From Baylisascaris procyonis (taxonomy: Eukaryota; Nematoda; Chromadorea; Rhabditida; Ascarididae), in contig JAZARR010000154.1 of assembly GCA_037389465.1 (NCBI GenBank), positions 2,976,001 to 3,040,000 of the forward strand: a DNA stretch of 64,000 bases, written 5' to 3'. Below are positions 51,511-60,460 of this stretch, in pieces. The notes beneath the pieces were generated by a model that was not told the DNA's origin, did not search any database, and worked only from the letters and a program-made list of their open reading frames with translations. Made by a program: the position numbers and the translations under genes. The first letter of the stretch is position 1. Each line of letters begins with the position of its first letter.

Positions 51511-52490
51511 TGGAAAAAGAAAAGTTTTCAAACCATAGTCTCTTGCCTTATGTTTTTTGGATTCTGTCATCGCTTTCACCCTCTCCTGTAGGCAGGGAGC
51601 GAGGAGGGGTAGAGGGAGGCAGGGACTTTTTTTGAAAACGCCGTGTAGTTCTCTGGAAACTTCACTGGAAAAAGAAAAGTTTTCAAACCATAGTCTCTTG
51701 CCTTATGTTTTTTGAGATTCTGTCACCGTTTTCACCCTTTCCTGTAGGCAGGGAGTGGGAGGGGGTAGAGGGAGGCAGGGACTTCTTTTCAAAACGCCGT
51801 ATAGTTCTCTGGAAACTTCACTGGAAAAAGAAAAGTTTTCAAACCATAGTCTCTTGCCTTATGTTTTTTGAGATTCTGTCACCGTTTTCACCCTTTCCTG
51901 TAGGCAGGGAGTGGGAGGGGGTAGAGGGAGGCAGGGACTTCTTTTGAAAACGCCGTATAGTTCTCTGGAAACTTCACTGGAAAAAGAAAAGTTTTCAAAC
52001 CATAGTCTCTTACCTTATGTTTTTTGAGATTCTGTCACCGTTTTCACCCTTTCCTGTAGGCAGGGAGTGGGAGGGGTAGAGGGAGGCATTGACTTCTTTT
52101 GAAAACGCCGTAAGTTCTCTGGAAACTTCACCGGAAAAAGAAAAGTTTTCAAACCATAGTCTCTTGCCTTATGTTTTTTGAGATTCTGTCACCGCTTTCA
52201 CCCTCTCCTGTAGGCCGGGAGTGAGAAGGGGGTAGAGGGAGGCAGGGACTTTTTTGAAAACGCCATGTAGTTCTCTGGAAACTTCACTGGAAAAAGAAAA
52301 GTTTTCAAACCATAGTCTCTTGCCTTATGTTTTTGAGATTCTGTCACCGCTTTCACCCTCTCCTGTAGGCAGGGAGTGGGAGGGGGTAGAGGGAGGCAGG
52401 GACTTCTTTTGAAAACGCCGTATAGTTCTCTAGAAACTTCTGGAAAAAGAAAAGTTTTCAAACCATAGTCTCTTGCCTTATGTTTTTTGA
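51511..52490. repeat. ~1-kb run copied from 30,165-31,150 of the same array
   Basis: The monomer series at about 30,165-31,150 recurs here at a constant offset of 21,346 bp (30,359/51,705 and 30,852/52,198), including the unusual TTTTTTGGATTCTGTCATC and GAGCGAGGAGGGG variants. The following run, 52,490-53,060, resembles 29,270-29,830, so the two runs sit in swapped order relative to the upstream locus. Confidence 0.78.
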
Positions 52491-53060
52491 GATTCTGTCA
52501 GCGCTTTCACCCTCTCCTGTAGGCAGGGAGTGGGAGGGGGTAGAGGGAGGCAGGGACTTCTTTTGAAAACGCCGTATAGTTCTCTGAAAACTTCACTGGA
52601 AAAAGAAAAGTTTTCAAACCATAGTCTCTTGCCTTATGTTTTTTGAGATTCTGTCACCGCTTTCACCCTCTCCTGTAGGCAGGGAGTGAGGAGGGGGTAG
52701 TGGGAGGCAGGGACTTCTTTTGAAAACGCCGTGTAGTTCTCTGGAAACTTCACTTGAAAAAGAAAAGTTTTCAAACCATAGTCTCTTGCCTTATGTTTTT
52801 TGAGATTCTGTCACCGTTTTCACCCTCTCTTGTAGGCAGGGAGTGAGGAGGGGGTAGATGGAGGCAGGGACTTTTTTTGAAAACGCCGTATAGTTCTCTG
52901 GAAACTTCAGTGGAAAAAGAAAAGTTTTCAAACCATAGTCTCTTGCCTTATGTTTTTTGAGATTCTGCCACCGTTTTCACCCTTTCCTGTAGGCAGGGAG
53001 TGGGAGGGGGTAGAGGGAGGCGGGGACTTTTTTTGAAGACGCCGTGTAGTTCTCTGGAAA

Positions 53061-53268
53061 CTTCGCTGACTCTTGGCTGGGGACTTCACTCTGATCATTG
53101 CAGAATCCTGACATCCCCGCACATCCCCTTCCTCTAATTTTTTTGCTTCCCGTAGATCCTTACGCTCTGAAAAGTTCCCTCTCCCTGCCCAAATCCTCTA
53201 CAATACCCTTCAAACCGCGGCCTTTTGCCTTGTGTGTCTAGAGATTCTATCACCGCTTTCACTCTCTC
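53061..53268. repeat. Non-satellite edge module, inner copy
   Basis: Inside a monomer, after GGAAACTTC, the array switches to about 140 bp of unrelated sequence beginning GCTGACTCTTGGCTGGGG. It then returns through a strongly diverged monomer start (CTTCAAACCGCGGCC, then CACCGCTTTCACTCTCTCCT) to normal satellite at about 53,270. The same module, with one visible C/T difference (ATACCC against ATACTC), ends the array 1,222 bp further on. Origin of the insert unknown. Confidence 0.85.
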
Positions 53269-54282
53269 CTGTAGGCCGGGAGTGAGAAGGGGGTAGAGGG
53301 AGGCAGGGACTTCTTTTGAAAACGCCGTGTAGTTGTCTGGAAACTTCACTGGAAAAGGAAAAGTTTTCAAACCATAGTCTCTTGCCTTATGTTTTTTGAG
53401 ATTCTGTCACCGCTTTCACCCTCTCCTGTAGGCAGGGAGTGGGAGGGGGTAGAGGGAGGCAGGGACTTCTTTTGAAAACGCCGTATAGTTCTCTGAAAAC
53501 TTCACTGGAAAAAGAAAAGTTTTCAAACCATAGTCTCTTGCCTTATGTTTTTTGAGATTCTGTCACCGCTTTCACCCTCTCCTGTAGGCAGGGAGTGAGG
53601 AGGGGGTAGTGGGAGGCAGGGACTTCTTTTGAAAACGCCGTGTAGTTCTCTGGAAACTTCACTTGAAAAAGAAAAGTTTTCAAACCATAGTCTCTTGCCT
53701 TATGTTTTTTGAGATTCTGTCACCGTTTTCACCCTCTCTTGTAGGCAGGGAGTGAGGAGGGGGTAGAAGGAGGCAGGGACTTTTTTTGAAAACGCCGTAT
53801 AGTTCTCTGGAAACGTCAGTGGAAAAAGAAAAGTTTTCAAACCATAGTCTCTTGCCTTATGTTTTTTGAGATTCTGCCACCGTTTTCACCCTTTCGTGTA
53901 GGCAGGGAGTGGGAGGGGGTAGAGGGAGGCGGGGACTTCTTTTGAAAACGCCGTGTAGTTCTCTGAAAACTTGACTGGAAAAAGAAAAGTTTTCAAACCA
54001 TAGTCTCTTGCGTTATGTTTTTTGAGATTCTGACACCGTTTTCACCCTTTCCTGTAGGCAGGGAGTGAGGAGGGGGTAGTGGGAGGCAGGGACTTCTTTT
54101 GAAAACGCCGTGTAGTTCTCTGGAAACTTCACTTGAAAAAGAAAAGTTTTCAAACCATAGTCTCTTACCTTATGTTTTTTGAGATTCTGTCACCGTTTTC
54201 ACCCTCTCATGTAGGCAGGGAGTGGGAGAGGGTAGAGGGAGGCAGGGACTTTTTTTGAAGACGCCGTGTAGTTCTCTGGAAA

Positions 54283-54492
54283 CTTCGCTGACTCTTGGCT
54301 GGGGACTTCACTCTGATCATTGCAGAATCCTGACATCCCCGCACATCCCCTTCCTCTAATTTTTTTGCTTCCCGTAGATCCTTACGCTCTGAAAAGTTCC
54401 CTCTCCCTGCCCAAATCCTCTACAATACTCTTCAAACCGCGGCCTTTTGCCTTGTGTGTCTAGAGATTCTATCACCGCTTTCACTCTCTCCT
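54283..54492. repeat. Non-satellite edge module, terminal copy (right boundary of the array)
   Basis: This is the second copy of the module at 53,061-53,268, ending with CTCTCTCCT at 54,484-54,492, after which the sequence is unique. It defines the right edge of the array. About six and a half ordinary monomers lie between the two copies, so an edge segment of 1,222 bp was tandemly duplicated. Confidence 0.85.
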
Positions 54493-54499
54493 ATACCAG

Positions 54500-54533
54500 G
54501 AAGGCAACTCAAATTGAAAAATGAGTTGCCTTC
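54500..54533. repeat. Perfect 12-bp inverted repeat just outside the array
   Basis: GAAGGCAACTCA at 54,500-54,511 is exactly complementary to TGAGTTGCCTTC at 54,522-54,533, with a 10-nt A-rich loop. It begins 8 bp after the last satellite-like base. It is too short for a miRNA precursor and is not the histone stem-loop. It may be a remnant of a mobile-element end. Confidence 0.6.
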
Positions 54534-55211
54534 ATGCGTTATTGCCCACACGAAAAACATGTAGATGTTTTGAAATTCCAGGTTGAGTGCAACTTCTTTC
54601 CTGTCACAACGTTAAACAAAAAATGACCGTTGCTTCTGCCCATAATGAGAATCGAAGAATTAGGTATGTTGTAACGAAAGCTTCGTAAGCTATTCGTTCA
54701 TAGATGTTTTATTTGTATTTTCATAAAAAAACGTGAACAATGAGGTGAACAAAACACTGGAAGTGATCCATATCAGACAAAGGCTCCCCCAAATTCCTAC
54801 GGAGAACTCTCTAGGTTGTTATTACTTAGAACTGAACGCTGTTGGGTCAGTAGCTTATTGGTCAAGAGTTCATAATATGCACATTATCAGAGGTCATTTT
54901 TTGATAATGCGATGTTTCGATGTCATCAGAGATTGCACTTTAATGTCCCCGCTCGTGGAAATTTTCTCGCTTCCCGATTTTCCTTCTTTAACGTCCCCTT
55001 AAGTTTTTTTTCTGCACATATTTGCAATTATCATCTTTCCATATATTGCTTGCAAACGTAAACTTTGGTCCTTTCTGATGGTAGTTTGTTGCCTCACTAT
55101 GAGTTGTTCCTTGAAAACCTCGAGATTTAAGGCTACTTGAGGGGGAGAGGGGATTCCTTTGCTCAAATATCCATACACGTGTACGCATCCTATTCCATTG
55201 CAGAGCGCCAG
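54534..55211. other. Intergenic / PYM 3' UTR side, no gene seen
   Basis: AT-rich sequence between the satellite and the PYM stop codon. Read on the minus strand it would hold the PYM 3' UTR. An AATAAA on that strand lies at 54,713-54,708, about 500 nt after the stop, and could serve as the poly(A) signal, though no nearer canonical one was seen. The open frames on either strand (for example 54,733-55,002) have no recognisable family features. Confidence 0.4.
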
Positions 55212-58105
55212 TCATAGCCGCTCCATCTCTGCTGTTAACTTTTCAATCTCAAGTTCGATCGCCTCCTTTCGCGCGATCTTCTCGAGCTGTGTCTTCTCAG
55301 GATTCGCCAACTCCCCGCTGGCAATCTTCTTCTAAAAATAACACGATCCGTTTGTTCATAAGATTCGTACATTGAATGTCATTACTGGGAGGTCATATAT
55401 GATAGATATTTGTCGGGGCCCACTTTGACAAACGGGAGGAGTTTCGATCGACTATTCCATCATACTTATGAAAGTTTTATAAAGAAAATATGGTCCATAT
55501 ATCAAAAAAGTTAAAAGCTTTATAGTGAGATATACTGACATAAAATCCTTTATGTGTACAATGTCAGTATGGACCCAGATGAATACGTTTTCTCAGAGAA
55601 AACGAAGTTAAGAAAAGAAAAAAAAGGACAATTTTTTAAGGCAAAAGTAGAAATCACATGAATATGAGCAGAGACGCAATAGACGACTGTTAGGAGAGGA
55701 GATATTTGCTAAGAATGCACGAAGACGGGATACTGCGGTGGGCGCATTATGCCATGCACCAGAATTGAACTGACATAGGGCAGACATCAGTATGTTGGAT
55801 TGTTTTTGAGTTATGAGCTAGCTGAAGTCTGGCTCAGAATCTGAGCCGGACTTCAGTTGGCTCATAACTCAGAAGCATCCAACATATGCGAAATATGATA
55901 ATCGATAAACCTATCTGTAGGTGTTAACGGCCTTGACCGTACAGCTGCAACATGTGGTGCTATATTTGTTTGATCTGTGTTTAACACTAGACCAATCGTA
56001 GAAATATGAATGGCATTTATGTTCGTTCTTAATTAAACGTTCTCTAATAAAAATTCTAGAGTGAATTTCTAATACTAATAATACAGAAACTGGAGTTAGA
56101 TTGCAAGGGAAACAAATCCATGTATGGAGCATGTAATATAGAAACTATAGTATAATTTAACCCTGTAATGATGTGAAGTTACGTACACAAATGTTGCGTC
56201 GAGAAATACAGTATGGAAGAGCGATAATCAATAAATCTTGATAATATATGATCAAAGCGATCGTACTATGGAATGGTAGCACAAGTAGAGCAATATTTAT
56301 TTAATGCTAAACCTATAGCAATAAATCCTTTGTATAACTGATTTTTATGGTTATGCATACAAAAAGGATTTGAGCGAAACGAATGGCTAATAAGTGAAAA
56401 AACTAAAGTCCATGAGGGATTTCGTTAATCAAACTTTTATACCCTGTCTATTAGAATAGACGAACCTATATACTAATTCTAATTTGCTAATTAAAGCTCT
56501 ACAGAAAAATTTTTATACTAGAAAAGTAGTAAAAGCTTTGTCCTTATAGTTTTTAAGCAGTCTTTTACATTTGTTAATGTAATCAGTCTTGAGTGAGCAA
56601 AGTTTACGAAATCTAAGAAGATGAGAGATTATTAGGTTTTTATGTATAAAAGTGGGTGGAATGTTACTAACTGACTCTATTTATTAATGTTAACCGAGAA
56701 ACTAAATTAATCCGTTTTATCATAGACACTTGAAATTACACCATTTTAGAAGTAAAACGGAGGTCTAAGTCCATAAAATTTACATCTGTGCAAACGAAAT
56801 ACGTTAAAATACATATTACTGAATTTCGAATCTAAAAATTTGATGGGTTCTTGTGCTCATGAATAAAAAAATTATATACTTCGAAAAATATTTTTATCTG
56901 AGTTTTATTGACTATCGCTCCACCTTTTAGTTTGGTGGGGAATGACTGTGAATAATGTAATGAATCAGAAATATTTCGCATTGCTTTGTTGATTAGGATG
57001 TTGAAAACTCTTAACTATATCTGTACTACACTTTTTTGTATTTTTTACACAATTTTGTACAATTTGTTTCGTAAGAGTTTTCAAATTTGCTGTGTATCTG
57101 TACCAAAGATGTATTCTACAAAGAAATTAATGAATGTGACTTAACGCGAGAACTACACCTAATAACTTAAAACACGTCCAGTAATGTTTCCTTTCTAATT
57201 ATAGAAGAAGCTTTCATCCTTGCCTGCAATATGTCGATATCCCGTAGCTTCCTGTTTAAATTACTAATCTTCTTTTCCATATGATCCCGAGGAGTTATTG
57301 GCGCATTCGGTTTCTCAAAAGCCACTGTCGGTTTTGTCGGCCGTGTCTGTGCCTGAATTCCTTTCATTCAGATTAATTTTGCTTGAATTCAGTAATCAGA
57401 TTCACTCCGTATTATCGACAAGCGAGATAGTGGGGGACTAATGGAAAGGGTGCACAAGGAGGAAATGAATAAGAGAATGAATTGAACAATTTTCAATGGT
57501 CCCTCCTGTTTTTTCAGGAAAGAAAAAGCGAATAACTTTGATTTAATTTTCCGCCCTCACCCGCTTCTCATCAGTTTGCCAAATATTGGCTAACTTTTTA
57601 TTTCCGTTTGACAGGGTTGTTCTTGCTTAAACACAAACCGCATCTAGTTTTCTTCTACATCGTTTTTTTTACATCTACATTATTCTAAAGTGTTTGTTAA
57701 TTACAAATGTAAAGCAACCAGCCAACATTTTTTAAAGTATAATTCTCCTCTAAGGCCGGGACTTCTTTCGCCCAATGAATGTGAACAACTACCCCACCTT
57801 TTACCTTGAGTGTGCAATCCTAATTTAAAATGATCATCAAAAAATGACTTCAATATAGAAGCAACGTTAAAGCACTACGTAAACATATCGAAACTCATTG
57901 CTACGGTTACCTTATGAGGTGTTGTTTCCTTCGGAGTCATTCCAATGGGATATCTGCAATCGCGACTGACTTGTGCTGCAGGACTTTCATAACGTGGCTG
58001 CTCTTCTTGAGGTACATAACCCTCTTTAACTCGTCGTGCTTTTCTCCATGTACCATCTGCTCGTTGTGATGCCGCTATGAATGTTTCACCTTCAAACAAG
58101 AACAT
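55212..58105 (-). CDS. PYM1: PYM (partner of Y14-Mago; WIBG) exon-junction-complex disassembly factor, three exons
   Basis: PYM binds the Mago-Y14 core of the exon junction complex and the small ribosomal subunit, stripping EJCs from translated mRNA in the cytoplasm. Exon A (58,105-57,911, 65 codons) encodes the N-terminal Mago-Y14-binding motif: [20 protein letters not shown] followed by [13 protein letters not shown], diagnostic for the family. Exon B (57,352-57,224, 43 codons) ends [16 protein letters not shown]. Exon C (55,331-55,212, 39 codons plus stop) reads [20 protein letters not shown] and continues with [12 protein letters not shown], the conserved C-terminal ribosome-binding helix. 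All junctions are phase 0. Total 147 residues, shorter than human PYM (about 204), mainly in the middle linker. Intron A-B is GT-AG (57,910-57,353). Intron B-C (57,223-55,332, 1,892 bp) starts GCAAGG after CAG, so it appears to be GC-AG. ATG at 58,105-58,103 is the first in-frame start, and a further 5' exon cannot be excluded. No neighbour suggests an operon. Confidence 0.9.
55532..55570. repeat. Short inverted repeat in PYM intron 2
   Basis: ATACTGACAT (55,532-55,541) and ATGTCAGTAT (55,561-55,570) are perfect complements around a 19-nt spacer. Too short to assign to an element. Confidence 0.45.
55789..55888. mobile_element. Foldback/MITE-like hairpin (~96 bp) in PYM intron 2
   Basis: Two arms of about 46 bp (55,791-55,837 and 55,841-55,886) are near-perfect reverse complements around a 3-nt AAT loop. 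The left arm starts TATGTTGGAT and ends GAAGTCTGGCTCAG. The right arm mirrors it as CTGAGCCGGACTTC through ATCCAACATA. There are only about five mismatches and one length difference. The arms begin and end with TA, compatible with a TA target-site duplication as made by Tc1/mariner-type transposases. It has no coding capacity, so it would be non-autonomous. A hairpin transcript from PYM pre-mRNA is the alternative reading. Confidence 0.65.
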
Positions 58106-59146
58106 TCATTCTTTAAGGCATTTTTTGAAACAGTTAAAAATGATAACTGCCTCACTCAACCAATATGAAGCATAACACTGTTCATTAAAGCCAATCCACA
58201 ATAAGCGATTACTGCCTGGCCAACTAAAGACGCGAAGCGCCTATAGCATTACACATTACTATTTATTGCTGTTTTTCATCACACTTCCCTATATAGTATT
58301 CGGTTAAATGGGCCTTTTTCTTATCTAGCTGCGTATTCATTAGTAATCCTCAAAAGGGCTGTAGGTCCGGGTCTGAGCTAGAGGCAGCCACGGCCCAATC
58401 AAGTTTTCAGTAAGGAATCTGGACTTCAGTAAGAATTACAGTATCACCAAAACCAATCCTTCTGGAAAGTTTCTTTCCAACTAAACCTCTGAAGACGTTA
58501 TTTGAAAAAATCTCGAAGATGACATGAATGCTGTTAGTAATCGACATAAGAAAGCTACAAGTAGAAAAAGCACAGAGAAGGAAGAGGGCGAAAAACGTTT
58601 GCGGTAAGATGTCTTTTTATTTTTACTGCAAAGAATGCTGCTTCCTAATAATAAATACAATACGAAAATAGGATACACTCGGGAAAAGGAAAGCTTCTTT
58701 AGAAAATATCATTTCAATGAAAAATTTTAAGAAATGAAAAGGGAAAGTAGTTTTTACTTCGTCGAAAAAAAGGGAAGCCGTCGAATATTTTATAACTGGT
58801 CGGTTTATATGTACGCTGTTTAACCTTAACTTGCAAACAATTACGCAAACCTTAACAGTATCCTTCGCCTTCGTCAAAAGGGAATTTTTCTATACATCAT
58901 CACATCAAAATTGTTTTCGAAACCTTTATAAAAACTGTGGAAATTTCCCATAAGAGACGAACTTGGACAGCGTCATCCAACAAATGCATCAAACAGATAT
59001 TTTTACTTAACAGTGTGATCTATAAGCGGTAGCGAAATGCCTAATGGTTCCAAGTGTTTCTGATGGCTCATACGTGTTCGACAGATAGAGGAGGATATGC
59101 GACAGACGGCTATCATATAAAAATAATGTAGAGAATAAAATAGCGT
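58106..59146. other. Intergenic, upstream of PYM; no gene seen
   Basis: AT-rich sequence upstream of the PYM start. On the minus strand CCTTAAAG lies just before AATGAATG at about 58,110 and could be a weak acceptor (cis or trans-splice), but nothing decides this. Minus-strand open frames at 58,481-58,877 are low in complexity and have no family features. Confidence 0.4.
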
Positions 59147-59394
59147 TACTAGAACGTGCTCGTTAGTATCCGACGGGCAGGAGACGAGCCTAAGCCCTAA
59201 TCTTCACGCGACTGACCTGCTAGAGGTAGAGGCCGACCTAAAGACCACAGTGGCAAAGTGTACCAGAGAGGCATTAAGTCAGAGCAGGCGGAAGCGATAT
59301 GAAGAGACATGTATTCGTAATGAATGCTGTGTTCATTGAAATAAATAAATAAATAAATAAATAGATAAATAAATAAATAAATACTAGAACGTGC
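59147..59394 (+). mobile_element. Short retroelement insertion with (AAAT)n tail and 12-13-bp target-site duplication
   Basis: TACTAGAACGTGC at 59,147-59,159 is repeated exactly at 59,382-59,394. Between them lies about 175 bp of GC-richer body (from 59,160) and then a 3' tail of (AAAT)n repeats with one GATA interruption (about 59,339-59,381). A flanking duplication plus a short-repeat A-rich 3' tail is the signature of target-primed reverse transcription: a SINE or a 5'-truncated non-LTR element. No clear tRNA B box (GGTTCGANNCC) was seen, which favours a truncated LINE 3' end. A coding-like stretch ending CIRNECCVH and a stop precedes the tail. Confidence 0.8.
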
Positions 59395-59875
59395 GAATAG
59401 AGTGGCTTAACAATCCGCGCATCTATGCGAAGTGACATTTATGGTAGTAATGTCAAAGAAACTATCTCTGATAGAAAAGAATGTAGATGTTGAAGAAAAG
59501 AAACGAACCGCTCTTTGTTTTAATTCTGAGATCTCCAACAATATTCTTTGCTGCCATTCTTCTTATGCGAACTGCAATTACTATAGAATCACAAATTATC
59601 GAATTATCACGTAAAGACTATTAAATGATCATTCGACAATACACGCCGATTGATGTTGATGAGCTATTTTAATTGGCAGCAAACGACTGAAATGTGAAGC
59701 CGTCGACTACGCTGTGAAAAGCCGTTGGCCATAGATCGAAACAATTTAGGTAGCACCGAAATTCAATGGCCAAGCAAATCGGTGGCCGATGGTTGACAAT
59801 CAGCGAAAATCGATGAATGCGTAGGTGGTTAGTGTCAGCAGTGCTCGACATCCTGATCGAAAAGAAAGCTAAACT
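59395..59875. other. Intergenic, no gene seen
   Basis: Mixed AT-rich DNA with short open frames on both strands and no recognisable domain. The part 59,650-59,850 is less AT-rich than its surroundings and contains several scattered GGCCA/TGGCC pairs, but no clear element ends. Confidence 0.35.
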
Positions 59876-60100
59876 CTAGTGAATTCCTTCAATGAAGACA
59901 TGGAATAGTGTTCTTACACCTATCGTGCTCCTTAAATCTATTTCTTTGAAAAATTCCAGGTCTTCACTGCCTCTTTCTTTCCAAGCAATCCTATCCCTTT
60001 CATCGATGAGGAACTCCAACTCGAGTAAGCTACCAACTTCATCTACAACTTTCACGCTCGTCCAACAAAACTGCCATACAACGACTGCTAAACAGTTAAA
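59876..60100 (-). pseudogene. Unidentified 74-codon coding-like frame lacking a start
   Basis: The minus strand is open between stops at 60,103-60,101 and 59,878-59,876, with no ATG. Its translation is rich in charged and hydrophobic residues and contains LLELEFLIDERDRIAWKERG followed by SEDLEFFKEIDL, a composition typical of real protein. The complementary strand instead reads a Ser/Leu/Thr-rich frame typical of antisense. It could be a last exon or a decayed gene or transposon piece. No family is recognised and no convincing acceptor in the right frame was found. Confidence 0.25.
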
Positions 60101-60289
60101 CTAAAACCCAGTTCCCCGACAGCTATCCTCTGTCGTGTTTGTTTGAGTCCGTTAATGTTTATTAGCCTACCTTCCACTGCCCTCGTACGGCCTCCCACCA
60201 TCGTTACGGATAATAAGGATACTCAAAGATGAGCTCAATTTCGCACAAAGGAAGAAAACTGACTGGAGATACGTCTAATAATTTAGAAG

Positions 60290-60460
60290 CCCTCAGCAGC
60301 TATGGCAGTCCCACGGATGCGTCATCATATCACTGGGATCGCGGCACCATAACGTGTGGGCGGGAAACGCTTCACCGTACCGGATGAGACCGCCCGACGA
60401 AGGCTCTTCCCCACCGGGAACACTAGGATGTTCCACATGGCATCTAAAGAAATGATTGCG
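60290..60460. repeat. GC-rich patch, possible fragment of a dispersed repeat
   Basis: About 170 bp stand out from AT-rich surroundings in GC content. The plus strand is open through SHGCVIISLGSRHHNVW and RPPDEGSSPPGTLGCS, and the minus strand is also open. Neither matches a family I can name. It may be part of a dispersed repeat. Confidence 0.3.

Larger units (their letters stand above)
1010..54492. repeat. Giant tandem satellite array, ~157-bp unit, roughly 340 copies
   Basis: The whole interval is head-to-tail copies of one unit in one orientation. Starting at GTTTTCAAACCATAG, the unit reads through TCTCTTGCCTTATG, a T6 run, GAGATTCTGTCACCG, a pyrimidine stretch ending CCTGTAGG, and a G-rich stretch (positions ~70-103). 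It then passes TTGAAAACGCCG and CTCTGGAAACTTC and ends in an A-rich GGAAAAAGAAAA. A full unit counts to 157 bp. Losing a T from the T6 run, or shortening the T run after GGGAC, gives 154-156 bp variants. Substitutions recur as linked sets defining subfamilies (for example CTGTCACC/CTGTCATC/CTGCCACC, GTGGGAGGG/GTGAGGAGG/GTGAGGTGG, TTGCC/TTACC/TTGCG). No gene interrupts the array. Open frames inside it are periodic and follow the repeat. Confidence 0.98.
55332..57223 (-). other. PYM intron 2, probable GC-AG intron (1,892 bp)
   Basis: Read on the minus strand, exon B ends ATATTGCAG and the intron begins GCAAGG. The acceptor is ATTTTTAG before AAGAAGATT. CAG followed by GCAAG is the usual context of GC donors. 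No GT donor nearby restores the PYM frame: reading through gives 18 non-conserved residues and a stop at 57,169-57,167. The intron is AT-rich and holds two inverted repeats listed separately. The remainder shows nothing recognisable. Confidence 0.75.

Noticed and set aside
1185..53370. Several dozen open frames of 60-150 codons on both strands inside the array
   Set aside because: They recur at the repeat period with the same translations, overlap each other on opposite strands, and open or close with 1-2 bp length changes in the unit. They are products of the satellite and not genes.
1010..54492. CRISPR array
   Set aside because: The whole ~157-bp unit is repeated with no unique spacers, and the flanks are intron-containing eukaryotic genes.
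1010..54492. Telomeric or subtelomeric repeat block
   Set aside because: No TTAGGC, TTAGGG or similar short telomere repeats were seen, and genes lie on both sides.
54733..55215. Open frames on both strands between array and PYM
   Set aside because: No homology is recognisable. The minus-strand frame overlaps the PYM stop region in another frame.
57167..57223. Exon B of PYM ending by read-through at the stop 57,167-57,169 (tail [18 protein letters not shown])
   Set aside because: The tail has no resemblance to PYM, whereas splicing from 57,224 to 55,331 restores the conserved C-terminal helix in frame.
58481..58877. Minus-strand frames of 65 and 84 codons
   Set aside because: Phe/Ser/Val-rich translations from AT-rich DNA without domain, signal or splice context.
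59160..59340. tRNA-derived SINE head
   Set aside because: No clear A box or B box spacing was found. A truncated non-LTR 3' end fits as well, so only the retroposition signature is claimed.
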